This document shows, in pieces, positions 32,577 to 43,700 of a stretch of DNA of 64,000 bases. The position numbers and the translations under genes are program-made. The DNA comes from Brachionus plicatilis. Taxonomy: Eukaryota > Rotifera > Eurotatoria > Ploima > Brachionidae. The stretch lies in NCBI GenBank assembly GCA_010279815.1, contig QEOQ01000242.1, positions 360,475 to 424,474 of the forward strand, read 5' to 3'. The stretch's first letter is position 1, and every line of letters starts with the position of its first letter. Below the pieces are notes generated by a model. That model made no database searches. It had not been told where the DNA came from and was given only the letters and a program-made list of their open reading frames with translations.

Positions 32577-32728
32577 CAGTGGTGATTTGATAACAGTATT
32601 TTTCGAAAAATTGTGTATAATTACGTAAAATACCGTAAATTAACCAAATTTTACCATAACGTAAAATGTGGTTAATTTACGTAATTTTACATAATTTTTC
32701 GTAAAATAATGTTATCAAATCACCACTG
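32577..32728. mobile_element. MITE of the CAGTGGTGATTTGATAACAG family, short copy
   Basis: 152 bp with the same 20-nt ends as 29191-29717 and flanked by TA on both sides. The interior consists of TTACGTAAAAT-type motifs only, a minimal deletion derivative. Confidence 0.9.
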
Positions 32729-33560
32729 TATTTTTAATTATAAAAAAAATTTTAATTTTAAATTAACTAGTGACTTCTAATAATAAAATATTTCTGTGAT
32801 AACTAAAAGCTTATTTAATAATAAGTTGTAAGTTAATGCTTATCGATGTGGATAAAGAATCGATTGTTCTTTGATTTTAAGTATTTAATGGAAAAATTAA
32901 ATACAACGATGTGATTGACTAGTCAAAAATTGATTGTTACGCCAACACTTTGAAAATTTTAGTACATCTTAAAGAAAATCAATAAAGAAAAAATGTATTT
33001 AAGCGTTAATAAAATGTATGTATTTTACTTAATTTAATCTGCGAGTCAGAAAATAAATCAAATTTACGTTTTGATTGTTGAAGCCATTTCTTAAGATATT
33101 CGAAGAAATTATGAAGACATTTTCTTTAAATTTTTTTATTAAAATATATTTTTTAAATCTCTTTATTTTCCAAAAAAATCAAGTAATGATAATGAAATTT
33201 TAGAGATCTTTTAAAAACCTTTAATAAACCTTCAATTAGACTTGGATATAATAACAATAAATTAAATTTTATATGTCCAAAAATACCGTATTTCATCAAA
33301 TAGAAGTAACCAAAAGTTTAATAAACTAGTATTAGAGTCAAAAATTTCCTTTTATCTTAGTTGTTTTTCTCGAAAAAATGTGTCTAGTTTACAAGAAAAT
33401 TATCCAGTCATTTGTCATATTAAACATGTATCTTCTTGGTTTTAATGGAAGAAAAAAATGGATAAAATTCTTTTATTTGAGTAAAAAATTTTCAAATTGA
33501 AGAAACAGCTTGATGACCGAAGTTTATTTTATTTGATAAAATACGGTTTAAGCAAAAATT

Positions 33561-34183
33561 GGGTCATGTCCAGAATGTGATCAGTGATCAATGATCACAT
33601 ATTTCGTGACCAAAAAAGCCTCTTACTTATGAAAAAATAAAAATAATTTTTTTTTGGTGATCAGGAAATTTTTTAAAATATATTACCAATTTATTACCAA
33701 TTTTCAAAATAAAATGAAACAAAAACTAAATTATTCTTGGTGTTTTTTTGACATGTGCAATTTAGCACCCTTTTCATTTTTCATAAATTCACCACAAATG
33801 ATACATTCTACCGGATTTGACTGTTTGCATAATGCTTTTTTTGCAGCTAATTAAGCTAATTCTATTGGGACCAAAGCAATTTCTTTTTAAAAACTGCCTT
33901 TTCTTTTACAGTTTTTAAATCTTAATATTATTTCAAAAACTTATAGTTTATTATGGTGAGTTGCATTTTTTTTTGTTTTTTTTTATTTCATTCAATATTA
34001 ACATAATTTTAAAATTTTGAAATTTCTAGAATGAAAAAATTTTTTGATTTTAACAAAAAAAAATTTCATATATCAAAAAAAATTTTATGTGATCAAAAAA
34101 AAATTTTGGTGATCAATTTTTGATCACAAAGAGTACACTTAATATTTTGGTGATCAAAATGATCATATTCTGGACATTATACC
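33561..34183 (-). mobile_element. DNA element with TGATCA arrays and a zinc-finger fragment
   Basis: The ends share an inverted ATGTCCAGAATRTGATCA block (left CATGTCCAGAATGTGATCAG, right inverse AATGTCCAGAATATGATCAT). TGATCA or GTGATCA recurs at least ten times, packed near both ends (33578-33660 and 34080-34165). A C2H2 finger is coded in the middle. No target duplication was identified, so the superfamily is open. Confidence 0.7.
33731..33848 (-). pseudogene. C2H2 zinc-finger fragment
   Basis: The minus-strand frame contains CIICGEFMKNEKGAKLHMSK followed by KH. This is C-x2-C-x12-H-x4-H, a complete classical zinc finger, and it ends QE-stop two codons later. An AG preceded by TTAATT at its start may be a splice acceptor. 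It is probably the C-terminal DNA-binding end of the element's own protein. Confidence 0.55.
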
Positions 34184-34238
34184 TATGATCTCATTTTTGG
34201 TGAACATTGATATGGTATTCTCTTGTTTGATATTGCTG

Positions 34239-34675
34239 CCTCATAAATCGGAACAAAATTTTGGTGTATGCAACAAACACCATCTCGGTAATGTTAAAAC
34301 ATTCTCAACTTACATCGCATTGTCAAATAATGTTTTTTAAATATTGTATTAAAATCAAATTTTTAAGAATTATGCGACATTAAAGCTTGAGTTTTTTGTG
34401 AAAAACAAAAATAATTTTTTTCAATTTTACATTTGATTTTGCGCTGTAAATTAAATTCAAAGAAAAATTGGAAAAATATTAATTTTTATTTAATTTTTAG
34501 AAAAAAACTCAAGCTTTAATGCCTCATTTAACTAACAAAATAAGATTTTCAAAAATTAACGCCAACTCATGGCTTGAAACAAACTTTTAAAGCATGCAGT
34601 CTAAGTTAAGAATGTTTTAACATAGGCGAGATGGTGTCTGTTGCATGCACCAAAGCTGTGTTTCTGTTTATGAGG
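34239..34675. mobile_element. Foldback element, copy 1 of 2
   Basis: Inverted ends CCTCATAAATCGGAACAAAA and CCTCATAAACAGAAACACAG, then shared inner blocks TTTGGTGTATGCAACA, ACCATCTCG and TGTTAAAACATTCT. A second copy in the opposite orientation lies at about 44525-44961. Confidence 0.85.
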
Positions 34676-34679
34676 AATA

Positions 34680-34860
34680 CAAACAGGTGAATACCGTAGT
34701 TTATTTGAAAGAGGTTGAGCTTATTTGAAAGCAAGCAGTGAAGCATATTTGAAATGATGCGTATGCGAATCTCACGTTTTGCTTCGCATGTATACACGGG
34801 TCGCAACAAGTCTGCCGTGATGATTAGATACGCGCACCTGGCAGTACATTGCATGTTTTT
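34680..34860. other. GC-richer unassigned patch
   Basis: Contains ATGCGTATGCGAATCTCACG and GATACGCGCACCTGGCAG, unusual for this window. The 82-codon minus-strand frame crossing it runs into the foldback element, so I do not call it a gene. Confidence 0.3.
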
Positions 34861-35159
34861 TAAAAATTAAATTTTTTAATTTCTTACTTATATAAATTCT
34901 TTGAAAAAAAGTAAAACAATGAATTATTGAAATTTAATTTTTGTCACGCCCAGACTTGTTTTTAAGTCGTAATTAATATTGTAGTTCAAAACCTGGGTGT
35001 TCACAGGAAATTGAATTTCTACCACACATCCTTTATATCAAATAAAGGCCAGTATTGAAATAAACAACTTTTTTTAATGACTTGGACTTTGATTTGGGGC
35101 TTTTAAACAGCTCTTGAAATCTACTAGAATAAATTTATTAATAATTAAATAATAATTTA

Positions 35160-36068
35160 AAATACTAATTTCAATTTCAAGAATAATCAACAAGCTAGTG
35201 CCCTTGTCATAAAAGACCGATTAACACTTCTTTTATTTAATTCTAAAATCTTTTACAAACTAAAAAAAAATTGCTTATTAAATCATTTAAAAAATAAAAA
35301 ATTGAAATATTTATGTTAAATTTTTTTATTGAATATTAAATGCTTTAATGTTTCAGAAATTTAACACCGACCTCTTGATCACAAAGCTATTCATCAGCAT
35401 AAAAAATCCAAATGCTTTTTGACCATTTTCTGTTTTTGATGCTGGTTCAATTAAATTCTCACTTTTCCTTAAATTATATTTAAAATTTTTTGAGTCATTT
35501 TTCTTCAATTTCAATCTTAAATTACCAGGCGAATTATTGAAAATAAGAATTTTATAAGCAAAAGGCAACATTCTTTCCGGTATTCTATGCTGAAACCAGA
35601 GATGGTCAAAAGTCAAAGTCAAGTCAGGACTTTGACTTTAAATTTTTATTTTTTTGAATACAAGTTAAAATTAGAATTTATAATTAAAAAATTTTATTTT
35701 AAATAAAGTTTAGTTCTCGAATTTTAATTTTTTCAAATTATATTTTATCATTGTTAATTCTTCCAAGTTATTTGCAACATTTCTTAAGCTTAAATATATA
35801 TAAATATTCATTTTCATAATTTTTTTAATTAAGTTAAAGAAGATTTAAAAATTAGAAAATAATTTAGTTGACTTGAGTGGACTCAAGTCAAAGTCAGACT
35901 TTGACTTTGACTTTTAACGATTCTGACTTTAAAGTTTGACTTTTGACCAACTCTCGCTGAAACACATAAACCATACTTTTCTTGAAAAATTTTAATTTCA
36001 TTGAAGTTATTAGCTTCAAATTTAAACTTAAATAATTTGTTACTATGATCTACGATCCTCAAATTCAA
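35160..36068 (-). pseudogene. Multicopy gene remnant, copy 1, interrupted by a hAT-type MITE
   Basis: Minus-strand coding pieces lie at 36068-35964 (IVDHSNKLFKFKFEANNFNE, then IKIFQEKYGL) and 35588-35353 (IPERMLPFAYKILIF, LKKNDSKNFKYNLRKSENLI, LMNSFVIKRSVLNF). A 359-bp MITE with an 8-bp target duplication splits them, and a frame change occurs at the junction. Protein and 3' flank match copy 2 at 59560-60666 (SKNFKYNLRKSENLIEPASK versus SMNLKYNLRKSDNLIEQMSK). I do not recognise the family. Confidence 0.6.
35597..35955. mobile_element. hAT-type MITE of the CAGAG/AAGTC family
   Basis: Perfect 8-bp target duplication GCTGAAAC at 35589-35596 and 35956-35963. Ends are CAGAGATGGTCAAAAGTCAA and, inverted, GAGAGTTGGTCAAAAGTCAA, with iterated AAGTCAAAGTC motifs. 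The interior differs from the copies at 20617 and 41799, so the relationship rests on the ends. Confidence 0.85.
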
Positions 36069-37671
36069 TAACTTATCAAGTTATGGATGTTGATGTTTTA
36101 ATTAAATTAAATTAATATAAAGTGTCATCGTTATCGCAATGACCATTGTCTACAATCTTTCTTACTTTTAAAATTTCAATTTAACATTTATCTTGATTGT
36201 TTATTGACTTTTTTTAATTATTTCTTTTATTAAAAAAATGTAATACTTTATTTCATTTATTCTTCTTATTCGATTATTTCCGCAAACAACATAAAACGTT
36301 TACCTAAGCCTATTGTCGTATTTGTCATAAGTGTTATTTTATCATTTAATAAAATAAAAATAAAAAAAGAACAATCAAACTGAGTTCTAAAAATAATAAA
36401 TTTTAGCTAGTTTAATAATTGCCTCTAGTGAAAAATAGCACAAGAGAGTGGAGCCATATTCAAAATAATGAATTACAATTAGGAAAAAAATGTATTTTAG
36501 AAGAAATCTGAAAGTATTTTAAGATTTTAGTTTTAATTTACAAATTCTTTGTTTTTCTTTGTATTTTTAAGAAAATTTGGGCAAATTATTATCCCATTAC
36601 AAATTATTTCAAGAATTTCGGTCAAGAAACAAAAATTAGGTAAATTTTTGCTTGAGTTTCGGAGAAAATCGAAAAATTCTGGGGACCAAACGTAACTTTT
36701 ATGTACTTTTTGTAGTTATTAATCTCATTCTGATTGAAAAGCTTTGTATCCTTAATGGAATTTTAAAAGAGAATAAAAAAACTTAAACTTAGGAATTATT
36801 TAAGTTAAGGAAAACCTACCATAATATTAATCAAGCTTAGTGTATATAGTACATACAATTCAACTGGTCAACTGGTCATGTTGTCCTAAAAGATTAGGAC
36901 ACACACAAATCATAAAAAAAATAAACGTTTAAAGTAGCATAAACTGATAGAATTCCTACCAGTTTAATTTTTTTTTAAAACAAAATACACCACGCTCTTC
37001 CGCAAGTTTTGTTGTTCTTTAAAAGTTTTTAGAATACTTCCGCTATGATTGTGATAATTTGGAATATTTAAAATAAAAACCACTTGATATTAAAAAAAAA
37101 TTTTCTTTATGTGTTTTTACGGATCAATCTTCTTAAATTACATCAATTATAAATCCGTTTAATTGTCTTGATCATTAGATGCATAAAATGTTAATAATAA
37201 GAGCAATATGTGAAAAAGAATATTTTAAGAAAATGATCAATTTAATTTTGATTACATCAATATTGTGCAAAATTCCTGAAAACACTACAAATTAATGTCA
37301 TGCTAGAATTTCAATAAAATTGATGAAAAGTGAGCTCAAAATAAAAAAAAATAATATTTTTTTTGAACATTATAGCATGAAAAGCAATTATTTTCTTTGT
37401 TTTTATTTTATCAAAAATCAATTAAATTTATTTTTATTTAATATCTAAAATCAAAATAATATAATTATTGGCTTAATGTAATTCTCTGAAGTTATCAGAT
37501 GATTCTTTTTTAATCTGATTAAATTATCAAAGATTCATGTTTTACTAAAATGCATAAAAACTATTATAAGTTAATCTTTTAATTATGCTTTTGATTTAGA
37601 TCAGTCAAACATTATTATAATTTTTAAAAAAGAATTTCAGTACAAATTTTAAAAAATAAATGATAAAAATA
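36069..37671. other. AT-rich non-coding DNA
   Basis: No ORF, exon or repeat structure that I can support. Confidence 0.4.
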
Positions 37672-38097
37672 AGGTTGTTCCTAAAATACGGAAGCGGAAC
37701 GGAATCCATGAGCCTAAAATGCGGAAGCGGAATATTTTTTTTATTTTATTTTATTAATCAAAAAGAATCTAAGTAATTAATTATAAAAACAAGAAAATCT
37801 AATCGACTATAAAATTTTTATTTAAAAAAAATCATTTTACGCAAAATTTCGACAAAACCATAAACAAAGTTGAATTACAATTTTTTTTAAACTTGACTTA
37901 AGGCATTAGATATGTGAAACATTTTTTCACAATTCGATACTTTTTACTACTACAAAACGAATTTTTTAATTAAAAATTTTTTAATAAATAAAATCATATT
38001 TTTTTGATTCAGCATTATTTTCGCGTCCGTATTTTTGTATAACAAATTTTATGAAAATTTTGCTTTCTGATTTTCTGCATTTTAGGAACAACTTTAA
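37672..38097. mobile_element. MITE with AGTTGTTCCTAAAAT-type ends
   Basis: Left end GGTTGTTCCTAAAATACGGA and right end, inverted, AGTTGTTCCTAAAATGCAGA. CCTAAAATGCGGAAGCGGAA is iterated just inside the left end. No target duplication resolved. Confidence 0.7.
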
Positions 38098-38694
38098 AAT
38101 TTAAAAAAAAATAATTTTTTACTTCAAATCTTCATTGATTAATTTGTCTTATTTGATGTACATCAGTACTGTATATCCTTGCAGAGAAGCCCGAGGACTA
38201 AAACCCAAAATTCGAGTTTTTTCCTTAGGATTTTTTGACCATCAATCCCATGTTATAGAGACCCTAATTCATTGAGCATGTTCTTAAATTCAAATATTAA
38301 AAAATTTGGGTATAAATACCGAGTTAACAAACGAAAATCGGAAATAAATTAATGGTTAAAATCCAAATATTAAAATAAAATGCAGTTTTCTAATTTAAAC
38401 CAAGTAAATGCGGCACTAAAATTTGAAATTTATCATTACAATTTCTTTTTTTATATTGATGTGTAGAAAATTAGTTTACAATAGCCAGACTCAAAAATTT
38501 AATACTTCTATATTTTTTTTACTAATTTAAAAAGATATCTAGTCATTTGACAGCAAATGCTGATGATAAACTAAGTGAAAACAGAATAATCAACACATCT
38601 ATTCCGACTAGAATGAAAAATTTGCTCCAACTTACTGATGTTGGTTGGTTTGGTAATTTTAAATTTTAAATTAAAAAACATCAATAATTAATAT
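38098..38694. other. AT-rich non-coding DNA
   Basis: No coding region or repeat recognised. Confidence 0.4.
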
Positions 38695-39040
38695 AAAGTC
38701 GACTCGAGTCGACTTCAAAAAAATATTTTCTTTTAAATTTAATTTTTTTTAAACCAAAAAATTTTTTTTGTTTTCTGCTTTTTTTTAAATATTTTATCTA
38801 TTCAACTATCGAATTCTAATATTAATTACTTAACTTAATTGTTTTTTAAAATTTACATTGATCTTTTTCGATTGAGGATCGATCCAGGACCCTATTGCCG
38901 AGAAAAATTAAACAACGACTCATCTAAATCGACTTTGCAGTTTCTTTGTTATTTATGTAGAAAAATACAACTTAAAACTTTTCTTCTCAATTTAATTTTT
39001 AAAAAAATATTTTCGAGTCGAGCCGACTCGGGACAAAATA
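38695..39040. mobile_element. TIR element with SalI/XhoI-like palindromic end
   Basis: The left end has the perfect 16-bp palindrome GTCGACTCGAGTCGAC (38698-38713) followed by TTCAAAAAAATATTTTC. The right end, inverted, reads GTCCCGAGTCGGCTCGACTC then GAAAATATTTTTTT. The interior has no recognisable ORF. No target duplication seen. Confidence 0.6.
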
Positions 39041-39089
39041 TGCCCAATACTAGTGGTGGGGTTAACTGAAATTGGGGTTTTTATTTGGT

Positions 39090-39530
39090 TTAAATTTAAA
39101 ACATTATTCGTTTCTCTTAAGCTAAATTCTGGACGTTGTGTTGGAGGCAACTCGCCTGTCTCAAGATTCTCAAAAATTTGTTATTCTTCACCCGTCATTA
39201 GATCATCTTCATTTAACTCTACTCTCTATTATGTTGCTGTAGCCTCTACCAATGTTGATCCATCTTCTATAAAAATAGCTTCTTAATTATCTGTAAATAG
39301 CTTCCTCAAACTCAGTATCATTGTCTACGTATGAATTTATTGTCACTATTTTCTTTAGCATTTCCTTCAAAGGATCGTGTAATCTTTCTCAATTTTGTCA
39401 CCATTTATTCTATGTGTATCAATATCACAATCAATAAAACTTTTGACCGCTGACTCAGAATTAAAATCAACCCAAAGCTGACTAAGTCATTCTGCTACAA
39501 AATTTTTTGCCCCCATACCCCTTTTTTTTC
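39090..39530 (-). pseudogene. Heavily decayed pogo/Tigger-type transposase C-terminus
   Basis: The minus strand has protein-like pieces broken by many stops. LWVDFNSESAVKSFIDCDI is similar to the W...I..SF..CGI box near the end of pogo transposases. It is followed by acidic segments (EDGSTLVEATAT, LNEDDLMTGEE, NLETGELPPTQRPEF). Assignment rests on one motif and composition. Confidence 0.35.
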
Positions 39531-39639
39531 AGAACAAAATGAACATTTAGAACTATAAGACGCTTTTTAATTTTTAAATTCGAAAATTCAAATTTAAGGC
39601 ACGCATTTAATCCAGAAATCTATTTTTCTAATAAGAATA

Positions 39640-40175
39640 AAATTTTGGCAAATTGAAGTTCATGATCAAATGTAAATTTCAAATCAAAATTTTTAGTTTT
39701 TGATTTAAATAAAAAGGTATTTTTTATCAATTTTTTAATAATAAATTACTGAACTTTATTAAACATTATTTGTTTAATCTACAATTAGATAAAAAATTAT
39801 ATGATTTTTTTCTGAAGTAAATAAAATTCTTAATCAATATTTTGAAATTTTGCAATACAAAATTTAACTTTGTTTCGTCGTCATGTATTTTAATTAATTT
39901 AAAAATATCATTTAAAGTCATAATTTGGATACCTTAATGTCGATTTTAAATTTGTCTTTAAAGTTTTCAAATAAAGATTTTAGAAGAATCAATTAAAGGT
40001 CAATTAGAAAAAAAAATATTTGTTTTCTTTTAATTAAAATAATAAACATTTTATGTTTGATCTAAAATAAAATAAAAAAAATCTAGTTTCATCATTTTTA
40101 TTAAAATTTTAATTAATTAAATTTTGATCATTTGATAATGATCATGAACTTCAAGTTGCCTAAAATTTTGTATTT
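39640..40175. repeat. GGCAAATTGAAGTT repeat family, inverted-repeat copy
   Basis: Left block AAAATTTTGGCAAATTGAAG then TTCATGATCAAATG. Right block is its inverse near 40120-40170 with mismatches. Related copies are at about 51970-52580 and, partial, 10680-10920. Confidence 0.65.
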
Positions 40176-40736
40176 TATAGAGAAAAAAAATTATTTTTTG
40201 CACATTTAATGAATCATTACAAAAGAAAATTTAGTTTTAGTCCGTCCTTTAAATTATTTTTGAAAAAAATTCTAGACACATGATAAATGACTGCATTTAA
40301 ACTGAATTTTTGTTTTTTAAACCCGCAGCATAAAACTCGAGTTAACAGTAGATTGGAAAATTAAAAATCAATAGAGGACGTAAGAAAAATGAAATGAAAT
40401 TTTCATTTTTATTTTTTTTATTATATTAACATTAAATATTTTATATTTTTTAAGCTATCAATTAAAGTATTTTGTTTTAATTTAACTTTTATTTAGTTAA
40501 ATTTGGCTTCAAATAAGCATTAAGTAGAAAACATATTAGTCAAAATAAAAAGATTTCTATTTTTACTTTTTATTTATTTGAATTCAAAAAAAAATAATTT
40601 TATCACAAATTTTTTATATAATAAATTAGATAAAAATACAAATGCTTTTCGTAAACTGCTTTATTGACCCACGGAAAACAATTGCATGATATACCTTTAA
40701 AATACTTGATCACATAGGTTAAGGAGTGAAATAAAA

Positions 40737-43700
40737 CTATTCGAATAGCTGCTTGATTGCCAATAAAGATTGTTTAATCGCTTCTGAAAAGCGGGTTGAA
40801 TCCTGAAAATTAATTTTATATTTTTTTAGAATTATAGCATCAAATTTTATTTTAAGCTTACGGTCAATTCACAGCTTTTCTTTGATGAAACATGAAAAAA
40901 TAAAAGATCCTCGCCAGTAAAAACATAAGACACTCCATAACCATCATCAGCAACTGGACCAAAACCACCGCCGCATGAAATGAACTCAGGAAATTTATTC
41001 AGATCTATTATATTTGTTTGATTTGATGGAGTCTAAATTTGAAGAAATATTTAATCTCATTGATTCAAAAGTTTAATTTAAATTGAAGGCAATTTAACAT
41101 TTTGTTTCAGAATTTAATTTTTAATCTTAGTATATCTAATATTTTGGGCAATGTGAAATTTTAGTTCTAAAGTTACATTACAAAAAGTACAAACTTTTAA
41201 ATTTTTTTCTAATTGTGAAAAAATGATTCTGCAAACAGTACAATATTGTACAAATTTGTACAAACGAATTATATGCTCTTCAAGAACTCTGCAATTTTCT
41301 GTAAAATATTCACCATCAAAAAATGTTTGATTTAAATTAAAATATCCATAAGATTTTGAAAAAATTAAAGGACGATGGCTTTTGACGAATAAAAAAAAAT
41401 AGAGAAAAAAAAACTTTATAGAATAAGAAAATAAAATGTAGCATAAATTATTTTTTTTTAATGTAACATTTGAACTTATAAATTATAGTATTAAAAAATT
41501 GCAGTATAGATATTAGTTTTTCTAAAATTACTTAAAAAAATTAAAGATGTCAAAAAAAAAAGTTAGAATGGTATAAAGTAAAGGTATTTACCAATAATAC
41601 TGAACTCACAGACTCTTTAATGTTACGAATGCCAACTATAAATTAGTGCTGAAAATGACTCTAAAGGAAAAAGAGGTCGTGGACGTCCAAGAAAAAGAAA
41701 AGTAGAGGATGAGGTGGTTGATTTAAATAAACCAGCAAAAAAGAGACCAGGTCGTCCACCTAAGGTAAGAACCGCTTTAGAGTTTGATTGATTTTTTTCA
41801 GAGTTGTTCAAAAGTCACAAGTCTCAAGTCAAGTCCAAGTCCAGATTTTTTTTTTTCAAAAGTCCGACCAAAGACTTAAATTTTTTTTTCCAAAAAAAAA
41901 TCCAAATCCAGGCTATAAAATTTTAAATACTGAAGAAGAAATTTGTGCTAAAATTGCAACAAAATTCTGATATATGGCAAATCTATTGCATAAGACAACC
42001 CAAGAGTATATAAATTTTTTGATATGAAGCCTCATCTAGCAAATTAAAAAAAAAATTCTGGACTTGGACTTTTTTTAGGACTATTAAAGTACTCTGATTT
42101 TTTATATACTCTTGTTATTATTTTTATTTTTGAATGTATGAATGTAATTTTTATTCTATTGTTTATATTTAATTGACTTTTTATGCTATAATAATTTTTT
42201 TAAAATAAATATATAGAAAATTTTTTCTATTCGTCAAAAACTTTTTCCCAAAATTAAATATCGTATTTGTAAAAATCAAAATTTTTTAAATTTTTAAACC
42301 ATACAAAAAAAAACAAGAAAAAGATATAATTTAATTACCTGAGAAGTGGACAATCTCCACGGTTCACTAAGAATCTCTTTCAAAAATGGAGTATCAACCT
42401 CTAAATATTTTGATACAACATATAGAGTGAACAAGTGTCTGTCAACTCCTTTGCCAGTCATGGCATCCCGATACTGCTGCACATGATAATCACAGGCTTT
42501 TCTGAACAACTTTATTCTCTCGGCATTGCTTACGCTCTCATTGCACATACTCAGCACCCATTCACGGGATTCAATGGAACACGAGCGAACAGTTTCGGTG
42601 CGACCCTCTCTAAACAGTCGGGTCATTGATGCCTCATAAGTCAGATTAAATCTTCCCATGTCTTTGTAATAAGCCAATTGAAGTGCCATTTGTACAAACG
42701 CATCTGGTGAGCATTTACATTGTTTGGAAAAGCCTTTGCCAAATATGTCATGTACGTAAATGTGCAAGTCAACATCGCTCAAAAGCTTATCAGCCACAGT
42801 ATAGCTAGACATGATAGCTTCCTCAAGTTTGGGGCTAATTTCCCATTTAAGCCGTATAGGATTGGGTAGTTCTTCAAATCTAATTTGACCACGTGAATGA
42901 CCAAACTCATCATAGCCATAAGTGAAGTACTCGTGGTAAATGATATTTTCCCACATGTGCCCAGTGACTGGTGCGTCGGCCCATGAGTGCTCGACATTGA
43001 GACCGACGCGGCCGTTTTTGGTCACGATCATGTTAAATGACTTGTCAAACCAGCGATCAAATCCTTTTCCGTGAAGAACGGCCTGGGCGAATCGATCCAA
43101 ATCCCGTAGTTCATTCTAGAAAAAAATTATTAACTAATAATAATAATAATAAATATTTATTGGTGTAAAAAAAGCCAAGAAAATGCTATTTAAAAATTTT
43201 CTATAAATCTGTGTTAATTTTTTTTAAATTCTAAAAATTTTTTAGAACTTTGACATTAGAAAAAAATATCGGGCTTAATCACATTTGTTGAAAATCTTTT
43301 TTTTATAAACTTGATCAATGTAAAATATTGATGACCAGTAAATAAATAATTAATTAATTAACAATAAAAACAATAAAAATATTTTTATTTTTTATTTTTG
43401 AGATAATGCTATTGAAATTTTTGTTCACGTTTTAATCTATTGTTAAAATTGATTTGAAAATCAATTTTAACAATAGATCGGGAAAATCGGGAATTGCAAA
43501 ACGTCCACAATATCTTAGGATTCGATTTTTTTCATAAAAAAAATTTTCGGTGCTAGGGGTCTAAAGACACCAGAACTTAAGCTAGGTAGTATGTCTTCTG
43601 AGAGGTATATCTTACTAATTACTCCATAAACCCCCATCAAAAAGAAAGAGCACAAAATTTGACGCCATAATCTGAAATCTTTTTGAAACAAAAATTTTTT

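Noticed and set aside
34606..34854. 82-codon minus-strand ORF.
   Set aside because: Half of it is the arm of a foldback element; no recognisable domain.
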